This document shows positions 22,342 through 35,129 of a stretch of 64,000 nt of DNA, piece by piece (the stretch's first letter is position 1; every line of letters starts with the position of its first letter). A program made the translations under genes and the position numbers. Origin of the DNA: Diospyros lotus. Lineage: Eukaryota; Streptophyta; Magnoliopsida; Ericales; Ebenaceae. Location: contig NC_068350.1 in assembly GCF_014633365.1 (NCBI RefSeq), forward strand, positions 30,123,119-30,187,118, in the 5' to 3' direction. Under the pieces are notes generated by a model, which was not told the DNA's origin, made no database searches, and worked only from the letters and a program-made list of their open reading frames with translations.

Positions 22342-23842
22342 ATGGAAGGTATAGCTGAAACCAACAAACAAACTCTTGTCACACCACCTAATTTTGATCC
22401 ATCTTCAAGACAAAGTTGCGCTGATAAGAAATAATTAGCTATGTTTTAATAGTTTGATTTTCTGATCTATAAAATGATAAAATAATTATTAGTTTTTATT
22501 TATCATATATTTATTGTATAGGATCATCATCATCTAATACAAGAAAAAGAGGTCGAGGGAAAACAAAGAATAGAATACTAACATATTTGGCTCTTGGTCA
22601 AAATTTTCCATTCGAATTCAATAATTATGGTCATTGGATCAAATACTAATGTGTTTGCAAGTCATATTGGCAAGATTGTTAAAATATGTGAAGATGCACC
22701 AATTTCTTGCAAGCGTTGGGAAGATGTTCCACATAAAAAATAAGAATAAAATGTGTTCTTATGTACTAGTAAGATTAGTAATTATTCTATATCATACTTA
22801 TATAATATTGTATTAAATCGTTCTTCATGACTTATAACGTTTCAAACAACTTTTTCTTTTGTGTAGGAGAAATTTGAATTTGAAGAAAACAAAGTAAGAA
22901 AAAATGGATCTTTAGAAAGATGGGAAGGGCTTTTGCAAACCATAGATATAGGTTGAAGGCTAACTATTATGATGCATATGATAATGATGATGATCGAATT
23001 AAGTTTGCTCTAACAACAGTCGACCAAGGACAATGGAGACAATTTGTCATTTGGTTGAGCTCACATGAGTTTCAGGTATACTATACCCTTTACTTTTTTT
23101 TATGCATAAGTCATTTTAATTATTTAAAACATGATTATTGTATTTGGTCTTACATATAGGTTGCTTGTGCTCGTAATAAGTCTAATCGGTCAAAGCAAAC
23201 AATGACTAAAACTACATACACTAGAAGTTTTGCTCAAGTTAGAGTTGAATGGGTATAATTTAAGTCATTTATACATCTTTCTCATTAACAATTTTTTTTT
23301 TTTTTTTTTTGTTGATTAACTTGTCTATTTAATATATACAGACTGAAATATTAGGACACGAACCGTCTGCATGGGAAATGTTCAAGGTGACACATAAGAA
23401 AAAAGACGGGTCAATGGTTGATTCCACGTCAAAAGAAATAGTGGTAAATTTTATTATAAGCAGTTTATGTTGTTATTGTGATATATATTTTAGTATTATG
23501 TTACAATATATCTATTTTATTTATTATCTAATTTTAGGACAAAATTCAATCTTTAGTAACCCAAAGAGCTAAGGAAGAACCTTCTCAAGCTATTAATGAA
23601 AATGAAATTTTCTCTTAAGTAATGGGAAGAGAAAGACATGGACGTGTTCGTGGGTATGGATTTGAACCAACTCATTCTTCTGTCCTTGGAAAGATTTCAT
23701 CTCGTCATGAGCACATTACAAAACTAGAACAAATACGACAACGTAATAATGGTTTGAAAAATCAAATGCAACTTTTGAAAGAGAAAAATGAAGCGTTATG
23801 AACAGAATTGGACCAAGTCAAAGAAAGGCAATCAATTTTTTA
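22342..23842 (+). pseudogene. Transposase_24 (Ptta/En/Spm) type second CACTA gene
   Basis: Conceptual exons read MEGIAETNKQTLVTP, then (after about 22522) NTRKRGRGKTKNRILTYLAL, FEFNNYGH, SNTNVFASHIGKIVKICEDA and CKRWEDVP. The next exon (from about 22867) gives EKFEFEENKV and, after a one-frame shift in a poly-A run, KKWIFRKMGRAFANHRYRLK. After an intron follow TEILGHEPSAWEMFKVTHKK and KDGSMV, and finally MGRERHGRVRGYGFEPTHSS with a coiled-coil tail. This order matches the plant Ptta/En/Spm transposase family found downstream of TNP2 in CACTA elements. Introns have GT/AG-like edges near 23075-23159 and 23256-23340. Frame breaks near 22650 and 22900 suggest a pseudogene. Confidence 0.8.
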
Positions 23843-24194
23843 AGCTTTTATGGAAGATGTTAGGGAATGAAGGATTAGAAATAACAATTGACTAGACTTA
23901 ATTGCTTGACTAAATATATACTTAAATGAAAATGTAAAGTGCTAGATGGCTTTTTTTTATGACAATGTGAATGTAAATTGCTAAATGTCTTTTTTTTTTA
24001 TGACAATGTAAATGTAAAGTGCTTGTCAATTATTAATTGACTAAAGTTGTTTGCTTAATTGTCATTAAGTTTTAAATTAGTGTTCTGAAGTTTCTTAATG
24101 ATTAGAATGGTGTTTATTTTGGATGCAATATATTAAATTAACAAGGTTTAAAATATAGAAAAACAAGCAGTAGGTTGTGGGAAAATTTTATAAA

Positions 24195-24765
24195 AATCAC
24201 CTTTTGTGGTGGCCAACAAAAAGTGGTCACTAAAAATGTCTTCTTTTGTGACAGCCATGACTCTCACTAAAAGTATTTGTCAAACACTTTTTGTGGTGGC
24301 CAATATAACATGGTCACTAAAAAATATGACTTTTAGACAAAAAAATGTTCATTTTGTGGTGGCCAAAACTATCACTAAAATCTTATCATTTGTGACAACT
24401 AACAAAGTTATCACAAAAAATTCATTATTTGTGACAACGGTGGTCCTCATAAAAGAAAATTAATAGTGAGAGTCACTAGTGGTCGTCACTGAAAAGTAAT
24501 TACTTGTGACGGCCATGACCGTCACAAAAAATGATATTACTAGTTGAGGACTGTGATTGTCACTAAAAAACAATTTGTGGCCATCACATTCGGTCGCCAC
24601 TAAAAGGGTGTTTTTAGTGATGGCCAACCAATAATCGCCACTAATACTATTTGTGACAAACTTTTTAGTGACAACTTGTGGCGACCAATTCGACGGCCAC
24701 TAAAACTTTTAGTGGCAAGTTTTTATGCGTTCAGTGACGGTCCTAGCTGCCACTAAAAGTCAAAA
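24195..24765. repeat. Right subterminal repeats of the CACTA element
   Basis: About ten units with TTTTGTGGTGGCC or TTTGTGACGGCC, each paired with GGTCACTAAAA, mirror the left array but in shorter spacing. The last units abut the terminal CTTGTAGTG. Between the second gene and this array (23842-24195) there is only AT-rich sequence. Confidence 0.85.
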
Positions 24766-24776
24766 TTCTTGTAGTG

Positions 24777-25850
24777 ATTGTCATTAAAATCATCCTGAGT
24801 CTTGGTTAATAGATACTCAGGATCCTTTAGGAAGCTTTGGGGATTTGGAGATATCCCCTTAGTAGGTCGACGGGATTGATCGACATCAAAGAGTTGACAT
24901 GTCCCAATTGCTATATGGTTGTAAACCTAAAAAGTCACACACATATCGAGTAATGCACGAATTATTGATCCATTACTCTTAGTATGTTCTTCATCATTAT
25001 GGGACAATGATTTTGGTTGCTATTGTATATGGGAGATTGTTATTGGATAGCAAGGGCCTTAATGGCATTATTGGATAATGCAAGGGCTATTATTTATTTA
25101 TAGCAGAATGCAATAATCATGAAGTGGGCAAAGTCAGTCAACTTCGATCGACTGTATCTTTCACTATAGTTGACTGAAGCCGAGCCACATAATTCTAGTC
25201 GAGTTTAGTCGATTGAACTATGCATCTTGGTTTACCAAACCCAAACCACTCGAGTTCTGGTCAACTTCGATCGACCAAACTTGGGCAACTTGTCTTTAGT
25301 CAACTTCGGTCTATCGAATAGTAATTTTGATCAACTAGAATTTTTCCTCGTGGTTTAACATGAGCATTTGATGCTTTATCATCCTAATTGCAAATGACGA
25401 TTTGGAAGAGGACGGTGGCATGCAAAGGGGTACAAAAAGGGAATTTGGAGAGATTAAAATATGAAGAGAGGGTTTTAGAGGTGGTTACTCTTGGCAGCTC
25501 CCATTTCTCTCGTTATCTCCTTCTTCCTCCTCTTATTTGCTTGCTTGTTCCTCCTTCTCCATTGCTCTGGCTATCTCATTGTTTTTGCTCCAAGAGATAG
25601 TAGGTATAGCACATCTTCTTCTTCTCTCATTCAAATAGGCTATTGGATAGTTAAGAAGCAACCTAAGGAGGAACACCCATAGAGAAACATTTCACCTCCA
25701 TCAAGAGAGTTCTAGCCTAACTCCATTAGAAGGTTCCGACTACATTTAGGGTGTGGACCGACTAGTCACCCGAAGTAGCATCTTGCTCGTGGGAGATCGA
25801 ACGGTCAATAGAGAGGAGCATCCATCACTTAGACAACTAATAATAGCTCT
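24777..25850. other. LTR-like remnant with TCGA palindromes
   Basis: The first bases complete the copia-type LTR broken by the CACTA. Further on, 25125-25345 carries AGTCAACTTCGATCGACTG-like words, GTCGAG, and TCGACC repeated about eight times. The GC-rich text at 25740-25850 (ACCGACTAGTCACCCG, GGGAGATCGAACGG) resembles LTR sequence, but boundaries are not resolved. No gene was found; the open frames at 25388-25682 lack any family signature. Confidence 0.45.
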
Positions 25851-26261
25851 CACTACAAGAAAATAACTTATTTGAGACAGATTTTTTAGATGAATTTTTT
25901 GTCTCAAATTTGAGACCGATTTTTAGACAAAAAATTTTGAAACATAAAAAATTTCGTTACAATTTTGAGACAAAAAAAAATTTATGTCTAAAATTTGAGG
26001 CGGATTTAGAGACGAAAAGTTTTTTGTCTAAAATTTGAGAAGAAAAAAAATCAGTCTCAAAAGCTGTTTCAAATTACAAATGGAAAATCTGTCAAAAAAT
26101 TTATCTCAAAATCCGTCTTAGAGACAAAAAAAATTCGTCTCAAATCTATATCATATTTTGCGATGAGCTTTTTTCCAACGGCCCGAAATTCGTCTCAAAA
26201 TCTATCTCAAACCAAAAATTCATCTCAAAATCTATCTCAAATTGCCTATTTTCTTGTAGTG
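25851..26261. mobile_element. Non-autonomous CACTA miniature element
   Basis: It starts CACTACAAGAAAATAACTTA and ends, read inversely, CACTACAAGAAAATAGGCAA, flanked by TCT on both sides (25848-25850 and 26262-26264). The 411-bp interior is built from repeated TTTGAGAC and GTCTCAAA words and has no coding potential. The subterminal motif differs from the GTGACGGCC motif of the large CACTA, so it belongs to another family. Confidence 0.95.
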
Positions 26262-26479
26262 TCTCTTCATAAAAGTATATCAAAAAACCTCCTATAGCAT
26301 GGTTTTTCTTTTAATCCATATGGATGAAGTATATCAAGTCTTGTAAGGATTGTTTTCACTTTTTCTATACACAGCTTTGATGTTTGTTTTGGCTTTGAAA
26401 ATATTTCTTAAAACCCGTAAATCCTTTCATAGATCCACACATAGTTGGTTTTTGGCCTCGAGACCTCATTTCCTTTCAC

Positions 26480-27312
26480 ACCCTTGCTAGGAAAATACAA
26501 TATGATTACCACAAGAGAGGATCAGAGAGATGAATCTCTCACTTACAAATTCTCTCAAAAATAACACAAGCCTTGAAGCAATAAATACACTTGAAGAACA
26601 AAGCCTTAAGAAAGAAACAAATTTAAAACAATTTGAACACTTAAGAGTAGATTGAACACTTGACTGCTTGTAATAAATTCTTTAACCCGCTTAAATGCTC
26701 CACCAAGTTTGTATTTACAGAGCTTGACGAGAGCTTTGAAAAATTTAGTCGTTGGTAGTAGTTTGGGGCATTTAATGAGCTCTAGAACGAGCCGTTGAAA
26801 AAGTTTGCAAGAAAAATGATTGACAGATTCATAGAATCGATTGACAAGTTAGTGTACAAATTTGAAAAACGGTCGACATGCTAAAAAATTCCCATTGATT
26901 TTTATGTAATGGCTGTCAACCACACTTAGCTAAAAGCCATCTTTTGACCAGTTGACAGGCTATGAAAACCAATCGATAGCAAGAACAAAAACAGTCGACC
27001 ATTCCTTAGAATTGGTTGATAGGTTGTCTTTGCTTTTAAAATTTTTTGCTTCATTTCTTGAACACTTTAAAGCCAATTTTGATAAAAACAAATTTGATTA
27101 AAATTTATGACATTAAAACTTGATTTTTCAAGTGGCCTCAAAATATGTTGACATTGGATTGAAAATATCTGAAATTGATTTTTGTTTTGAACTTAAACAA
27201 CTTATAAAATGATTCAGATCATAAGACAAAAAAAAAAAAAACAAAATATTTTTCTTATTTTAAGAGAATATTATTTTTTATAATGAAAACCAAAACTAAG
27301 AGCAAAACAACA
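26480..27312 (-). mobile_element. Copia-type LTR remnant
   Basis: Shares with 1-1944 and 46990-47160 the order CTCACTTACAAATTCTCTC, then CACTTGAAGAAC, then TAGTCGTTGG, then TCGA-type motifs (about 26835-27025), then a terminal AACCAAAACTAAGAGCAAAA. The right boundary near 27309-27312 corresponds to 1944; the left boundary is unclear. Confidence 0.6.
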
Positions 27313-28440
27313 ATATATATATATATGTTAATTTGAAATTGCCTTATATATATATATATATATATATATTACCGATGATGATGCTAGTTGAACACTCAGA
27401 AAATTACAAGCACTTTTTCAATAAATTAATAATGCTCCATCAATAACTTATAAAAATTATAAATGTTAACCTCAAGGGAACAATTAATAATCTTTTGGTG
27501 ATAGTAATATCTTTATTAAATAAATAATTTTTTAGAAAATATTTTTCAAAATTTTTTATTCTATCTCAAAAACAAACAAATATTTTGAGTTTCTCTTTCA
27601 TTTTTGGTAGATAAAAACACTCAAAACAATCACATTTTTTCACTAGATTGTTGCTCAAAAAGTTTCAAAAGTCAATTTTGAATTATCAAAATTGATTATA
27701 GTTTGGTCGACCAAAGTTAGTCAGTAAGGATATTCTCCAAAACATTTAGTTTAGACGATCAAATGTATGTTTAGTCTATCAAAATTGGATAGAAAATTTT
27801 CAAAATTTTGATATTTAAGTTTAAACGATCAAAATCGTATGTTTGGTTGACCAAAGTTCTAGTGACAAACAAGTTTCGTGAAATACAAACATTTCTTGTT
27901 TTGGTAAAACAAACATGCTTTTGCTTTTTTATTTTGATGGATTTGTAAGTCATTTATTATTATTATTATTATTATTAACTCACATGTGTGTGAGAAGATC
28001 TCATATTATTTGCAAGAGTTTTGAATTACTACAAAAGTGTTCTTGTTAATAAGGGAATTGTATCAAAGTTTTAGTTTTCAGCAAAAACTACGTATCGTAT
28101 GGAGACTCTAGCCATCAAACAAAAGTTATAATAGTTGTTATTGTTTCATAATAAAACTTTTAAGTTTTAACTTAAAAGAAAGAGAGTATAGACTCTTGAG
28201 GTTGAATCTTTATAAAAACTTTGTCTTTTCTTGTCTATCAATCGCAAAACACATTAAATCAAATTCACTATATCAAATGTTAGATAGAGAACTTACTAAA
28301 TTTTTATAAAAGCTAACCATTCATCTCCCTCTAGTTAGGTTATTTTTTTACATAATAATAAATACTTTAAAAATTATAAAAAAATATTACATGTAAAAAA
28401 TATTTAAAATTTGTAAAGAATATATATATATGTCATAGAG
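27313..28440. other. AT-rich stretch with TA and TTA microsatellites
   Basis: Holds TA runs at about 27313-27326 and 27346-27369, (TTA)n at about 27954-27977, and a few TCGA-type motifs, including the perfect 14-bp palindrome TTTGGTCGACCAAA at 27702-27715. No gene supported. Confidence 0.6.
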
Positions 28441-28450
28441 TCTTATTAAG

Positions 28451-28515
28451 GCCAGCCGCCATTGGTTTGTCGGGATTTGGCCTATGTAAAGTAGTTAATG
28501 CAACGTGGGAATTTG
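28451..28515. repeat. Dispersed single-copy-like island, copy 1
   Basis: CAGCCGCCATTGGTTTGTCG, GGATTTGGCCTATGTAAAG and TAATGCAACGTGGG match, with substitutions, 37937-37998 and 42180-42250. It does not belong to the LTRs around it. Confidence 0.65.
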
Positions 28516-29080
28516 ATTATTGGTGAGTTTTTACACATTTTAAATTGTATCTCTTGAGTTAAGATAATCGTTGCGTGTGGTCTCTAATATTTATATTTTT
28601 TTATTATGTTAGAAAAAATAAATCATAAGTTAAGTTTTTAACTCTTAATTAGAATGAGAATTGAATTTATAATTAATTAAATTAATATTAATATATTATT
28701 TATTCAAACACTTAATTTATATTTAAAAAAAAATCATATCTCTGACTTTGGTGAAGGTTAAAGATGCCCACTAAGGGGACAACATAAAACAATGGATCTG
28801 GATGACAGCATTTTAATAATCACCCCACCACATGACCCACATCACGCGCCCAATCTCACCTGCTATTACTCACCCAATGCTCCTGTCTTAATTTTCTTTA
28901 TATTACAATTATTCTCTCGAGTGATTTTTTTCTTTACATTCCCAATATTTAAGAACATTATTTATTTATAATATCAAAAATTAAGATTCTAAAATGCACT
29001 TCCTTCGGAGTGGCTGGCGCAAGGTGATTGGATTTCTTTGACAGCGGAATCAATTATCTTACCAATCATAAGATGTCATG

Positions 29081-32000
29081 TGTAACGGCCCGTCTCCCGA
29101 AGTCCCTACCATGGATAGAGGATCCGTGAGAGAGTTATTATTTAAATGATATCGAACAATGACGCATCTACAACTCACACACAACCTCTATTAAAATCAT
29201 AATCTCTTTTTATTATAACATCTCATAAACATCTTTACAAAATCATTCATATTTTGGGCCCACCTGGACTTACATAACATAAGACAATCTCAAAAAAACG
29301 TAAACATTAACCTTAACAGAAGTACAACGACATCCATGATCTAGTTTCAGGAGAGTTCTGCACTTACGATCATGACACGACGGTCTGAACCCAAACCCCG
29401 TTGAACGTATCTACTATCTCAGGCGATTCTTACCTAGAATGATGGAAAACAAATATGAATCGTAAGACTTAGCAAGCTCATGAAAGAAAGGCTATAGGTT
29501 TAGGATTTGACTCTTTCCATAATACCCCATGCAATTCATACCAATGCAACATCATGTCATGCCATACCCAATACCTGTTTTACTTCTAGATGCATAATCA
29601 TACAATAAACTTCACATAAACGGTCATTGGGGCCCACATAAAACACACATTGGCACCCAAGTCCCACATACATACTTGTTGGCAGCCTTTTATAAGCTAC
29701 CTCCACACCATTTCCTTTACATGTCCATTCTTGTCGCTCATATCATAATCTGTTGCCGTGGGTCTCACCCCAAGGTCTTTATGTTGCTGTGGGTCTCATC
29801 CCAAGGTCTTATCGTGGACCACGCCGCCACCCATACTCGATCTTGGTCTTCCCTCGTGTAATACCCTAAGTTATTACGAATAAAATTAATACTATACTTA
29901 GTTATACTTTTATTTAGATGATGCTTATATGATATATTTAATTAGCTTAATATGATATGTAATTAAGTTATTAAAGTGTGCTTATTATATAAGTATGTGT
30001 AAGTATGTCAATATGTAAAATATAAATAAATATATAAATATGTAAATGAAAATAATATGATTTAAGATTAATATGATTTATGACAAAAATTATATATAAG
30101 TATGTAAATATAAGTATATATAAGTATATATGCATGTATGTATGTATGTCGTGTGTGTATATGGTATATATATGTATATAAAAAAATAATAAAATAAATA
30201 AATAAAATCTGGCAAAAAATCGAGCAGGCGCACGATCGCGCCTGCAACAAGCAAAACCAAGGTAAGGGGGGTTTTAATGCCGAAGTGACCCCTGGAATGG
30301 CCTTTAGGAAGCATAGCCGACGATGGTGAGGCAAGGCACGTCGAAATCGGGCTATAAATAGCCAAGTTCGCACAAGCCCATTCATCCGAAAATTGCGAAG
30401 CTTAGATCGGTCGATTGGGAGAGAGTTTGAGAGATTTGAGAGCGGGATCTTGGTCCTTGAGTCTTGGGCATCGTTTCTGAAAACTTTGGTGGCCAGCTGA
30501 GCAGCAAGGAGGGAGAATCGAAGCTTCGTCAGAAAATCGCAACTTGCTAGAGTCGCGCCTTCAATCGATGATTTGAGGTATTTTTAATGTTTTTTTCAGT
30601 ATTTAATGGTATATTTGGATTCGGGGGGTCGAAATGAAGGGGAAGGGAAGCTTCGTTCGAAGCTTTGAAGCTCGGAGGCGTTGCCGGAGAAGAAGAACCA
30701 GCACGGGCGCGTGCAGCCCACGCGCCCGTCAGAAAATAAGAAAAAATAAAAATAGAAAAGAAAAAAAATAAAAAGAAAAATGTAAATAAAAGAAATAAAA
30801 TTTTGAATTTTTTTTATTAAATTTGAAATGTTGTTTTTGATTTATTTTGTGAAGAATTTTCTGGAAAATGCTAAATTTATTAATTATTTAAGTAGATTTT
30901 CTATTATGGAAATAAAGAAAAATGAGATTTTTATTCAGAAAAATTCCAAGAAAATTTCAAGATGTTAGAAGCATTATTTAAGAAATATTACTGAAGAGAA
31001 ATTGAATAAAATAAAAGACTAGATAATTATTATGTAATAATTATATATTTGGCTATTAGGAAATAAGGAAAAATAGGAATTTAAGTTGGAAAATTCCATG
31101 AAAATTTCAGAATAATAGAAATATTATATAAGGAATATTGGTAAAGATAAATTAAATTTTTGAAATACTAAATAATTTTTATGCCATTTTTGAAGAAATA
31201 AGATTTAGAAATAAAGAGAAATTATGGAAAATAGTAGAATAATATTCTAAAAAATAAATTTAATGTCTAGGAATCTTTTGAGGGCGAGAAGTAGCCGCTT
31301 GACACGAATTTCAAGACTAACACATCTTTCGAGGCGACGTATTTGTAAGTGTACCGTTTTGAACCTAGTACAGTTATAAATGTTTAATTTCAGAAATGCT
31401 TTTATCATATTGGCATGCTATGATGTGAAATCAACACGTAGACTGCATCAATGACATGACCATGAAGTACATAAATACACATTGATACTGTTGATCACAC
31501 GCATATGAGGCCGTAGGGAGTATGAACTGGCACCACTACCTTATCAAGGGTGCACCCATACACCCCGGCTTCGAAAGAGGTGGCCACTAAAATGATAGGC
31601 AACATGAGGGGTACAGTTGACACCTACGATGAAAGACATTACATACACTCATGACATTGTATTTGGTCCCTTTACTTAGATGGTTCATCATCTAACATGG
31701 GTTCGCCCCTGGAACATTCAACGTTCCAGTCGGGACTTGTAGAGATGATTCCGAGATTGGTGATGAGTAGGGACATGAGACGTCGAGATGCGAGTATATG
31801 TACCATGATATGTTGTAATATGGATAGTTTAAGAAATGTGTACATTATATTTATCATCAGACGCTTATGAATTATCTTGTAATAAACGCTATGTCCAGTT
31901 ATTATTATATGCATTACCATGAGCAGGTTCGATTCAGCTTCCGCTTTGTATTTATTTTCTAGTATAGATATCTCATCTAACACTATGGTCTTTGGGAATC

Positions 32001-33484
32001 TGGGGATAAGTAAATAAAAAAAAAAAATATAGACCAAATTTCCTAAGGCATAACACGCCCGAGAAGGTGGGCTGTTACACCTTGGGCCAACCCCGAGCTA
32101 ATATCTAAGCCGAGCCGAAGCTTACTGAGTCGGCACTCTCGACACCTAGCACGGTACTCCCGTCCAGAATAACAGTAACATTAGAACCATGCAATGTAAC
32201 ATATAAGAAATGCAAGGGCTTTTGTAGCATAAACGTGATGACAAGGCCCCCATAAACCAAGTATCAAGCCCTGCTACGCCCGCACATAAGAATTCACACA
32301 TGCGACATGCTCTAAATGCATATGCTCACCTAGGATACCCAAGTTGACACTTAGACCAATCGGGTCATGCAAATGCTCACATATCCCATCACACACAAAA
32401 CATGTCCCCACGTGAATGCAACCCAATCCCCTGTAGCACACAAATCATGATATGCACAAACCAAGGCGGGAATCTGGAGTACCAGCTCTTCTGGCCATCT
32501 AGCGCTTATCGTAACAATCGATGATTGGCGCCCATACATTCAGCCATCAACTGCCACGACCCACGGTCGACAGTCAGTGGCTTTGTACCCATACCCTTAG
32601 ACACACTTACTAACACTATTAACTTTATATCCTCTAAACTTAACATTACACAACATTTCTCCATAACTTTTCATGTACATATCCGCATAGCATCATGATA
32701 CCATTTTCATTTCCTTCTCATTCGCAGAAAAATCATCTCAACTTACATAATAGACTTTTAACATATTTCCATAATATCATATCATTTTCTAAGAACCTAG
32801 CCCCAGTGGGTTCGACATCATTCCCAAGGAAAATAGAGCGATTCAAAATTCTGTAACGGTCAAAATGAAAGACACCAAGATAACTTTGCTTAACTTATTC
32901 CATCAACAATAACCTCATTAATAAAATATAAATCATAAGGTAGTTGCCACGCAGATTATTATTATTAAAGCCTAGAACCGAGTCAAGGTGAGGGAGGGTT
33001 TAAAATACAAGAAACCTCGAAGACTTTTACGGGAAATAAATAACGCGAAGAGAGGGTTAGGAGCTTGCCTGATAATAGCCAATCATAGCTTTCCTCGCAC
33101 TCCCGCTGCAAAGTAAAACGTTTAATAGCGATTATTAAAACTGTGGCTCATATTAATTAAATCTAACCATATAAAATCTATGATTTCAACATATAACACT
33201 TATATTAATTTTACCCACTTACCTGACCAATTTAAACACCAATTAATCACCAAAATCCATTAATTTTCTTCACTTTTTCTTCCTTCCCAACTGCTACTCG
33301 CGAGCCTTTTATCTTCTCCCTTAATTTCTCTCTTTCTCTCTCTCATTTACTCCCTGTTTCTTGGTAGCAAACGTGGCCGAATTGGCCTTCAAATACTTGC
33401 TGCCCAAGCTTATCCCTTTTATACACAATTCAATGGCATTAAAGCCACAAAAAGATATGGCCAAGACAAGGCCACGCCATGCAT

Positions 33485-33519
<35 letters not shown>

Positions 33520-33785
33520 GATTAAGTAATTAATTTAATTTGATTTATTTTATTATTATTACTATTATTATTATTATTTCTATTATTATTTTTTATTATT
33601 TTTAATATATTTATTTTATTATTTTCATAAATACTTTCAATTAATTTAATTAATCACCTTAATTTCCTATTTCTTCAAAATAACATAAATAAATATTTTT
33701 TCAAAAATTTCTAAATATTCTAACATATCTTCAAACACACAAATTAATTATTTTTACTTGTCTCCAATTTTTTTGGGATGCTACA
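29081..33785 (-). mobile_element. Solo LTR, gypsy family A, itself interrupted
   Basis: The plus strand starts TGTAACGGCCCGTCTCCCGA and ends TTTGGGATGCTACA. TCATG is found on both sides (29076-29080 and 33786-33790). Its sequence is the reverse complement of the LTR at 13197-15904: the island at about 29435-29485, the 38-bp repeat in inverse form (29752-29815) and the (ATT)n tract (33550-33590) are shared. Excluding the insert it is about 2.48 kb. There is no interior and no second LTR, so it is a solo LTR. Confidence 0.92.
29857..32079 (+). mobile_element. Solo LTR, gypsy family B, nested
   Basis: Starts TGTAATACCCTAAG, ends GGGCTGTTACA, flanked by CCTCG (29852-29856) and CCTTG (32080-32084), a 5-bp duplication with one change. 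It contains the family B island at about 31668-31740 (GGTTCATCATCTAACATGGG, then CTGGAACATTCAACGTTCCAG). The open frames at 30068-30385 and 31672-32037 are on the opposite strand and have no support. Confidence 0.82.
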
Positions 33786-33790
33786 TCATG

Positions 33791-34541
33791 TCATATCATT
33801 TGTCTATGTGACACAACCTATTCACAGTTTTACTACTTAGAAGGGTAATCCATATTGAGATGTCTTTGTTCATGATTTGAAAATCTCAAGAGATGTGTTA
33901 TAGGTAGTTTTTGAACCATTTCTTATAGATCGATCTCAATCAAGCACGCTGACCCAACATCTCGAAATTCAATGGGCCTAAGGCCGAGGACACCTTAGCA
34001 AAGGTGTAGATTGCTGAAACCCAAGTTCTGATAGCTAGGGTGAACGAGCTCCCAACAATACCTTTACCTTGCTGGCTAATCTGATTAGCTCCTAGGACAA
34101 AAAGGTTGCGTAATAATCGGAGGCGATGCCCACCTGCCTTATCAAAAGCAAAACCTAATCCCTGATAATATGAAATCTTTTCCCAATTTTGTAGAGCTGA
34201 TAAAGACAAATTATTCGTGTAATATTATCCTTCTATATTTAGAAATCATTCAAATTATAAACACCACACTCTATAAATAGGGGTCAAAAAACTATTGTAT
34301 GGGCAGGATCAATTACAAACTGTTACTCTGCCAAAATTAAGAGAGAACAGTCGTGGAATAAGCATCATTCTGGCCGAACCACGTAAAAAACTTTCATGCG
34401 TATCGTTTGTTATTTTTTATGTTGTTTGTTTCTTCTTTTTGCATTGGCGTTTATTTTATCAATGCGGGCCGACGAATCACGATAGACCAATTCTAAACGT
34501 CGATAAGATGATTGTCGAAAATTTTGTACAAAAATGTCACC
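33791..34541. other. Possible gypsy Tat/Athila-like LTR remnant
   Basis: A TATA box within CTCTATAAATAGGGGTC (34270-34286) and GCATTGGCGTTTATTTTATC near 34441 resemble the promoter and the TTGGCGCCGTTTGTGGG leader of Tat/Athila-type elements, in decayed form. Both solo LTRs beside it interrupt or abut it. The minus open frame 33940-34209 shows no known domain. Confidence 0.35.
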
Positions 34542-35129
34542 TGTAATACTCCATGTTGCAAAATGTCAAGTAAGTTCAAGGAACTGAAAATCAATTTGAG
34601 AATTTAGTTAACTAATTGTCGAATCGACCGAAGGGAGTACCCTGAACCCTAGATTTTTAAGGGAAATAGTATGGTAATAACGAGTAGTACGAGTTATGAT
34701 TTTAGACATCAAAAGAAGTTGGATCGGGAATAGTTTTTGGTACAACTATGTACCAGGTTGAGAAAACTGAATGATTGTAAGGGATGTAATACTCGAGATT
34801 TTTAGATTCAGATACTTGAGGAAATATGATATTTTAAGGGATTGTGGATGTTTGGAGACAAAAGTTCAATTTCTGAGTTAGGGGTAAAATCGTAATTTTT
34901 TATGTTCAGGTAAAAGTGTAATTTACCTAAAAAATAGGGGTATTAGCATAATTAATCCATTCTTCAGGGACTAAAATGCAATTAAAAATTAGCCCGAGAA
35001 CTATGTTGAAAATGGTCTAAGTGCAATTATCCAAAAGTTCGGGCCAAAGTGTAATTCTTGAAACTTTTTTTACTATGGGCATTTGAAAAATTCAGGAAAA
35101 GCCTCATAATGAATTTAGAGATAAGGATG

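Larger units (their letters stand above)
9229..24776 (+). mobile_element. CACTA (En/Spm) DNA transposon
   Basis: The left end is CACTACAAGAAAAGTAG. The right end, read inversely, is CACTACAAGAATTTTGAC, followed in both by CTTTTAGTGGC. ATT occurs immediately outside both ends (9226-9228 and 24777-24779), the 3-bp duplication expected for this superfamily. Subterminal repeats flank both sides, and the interior holds a TNP2-like and a Transposase_24-like gene in that order. Removing the nested retroelement leaves about 7.3 kb. Both genes carry stops or deletions, so the copy is non-autonomous. Confidence 0.95.

Noticed and set aside
30068..30385. 105- and 91-codon minus frames ending in Tyr/Ile/Thr-rich repeats
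   Set aside because: The 3' half is a TA/TG microsatellite (about 30090-30180) and the rest is solo LTR sequence.
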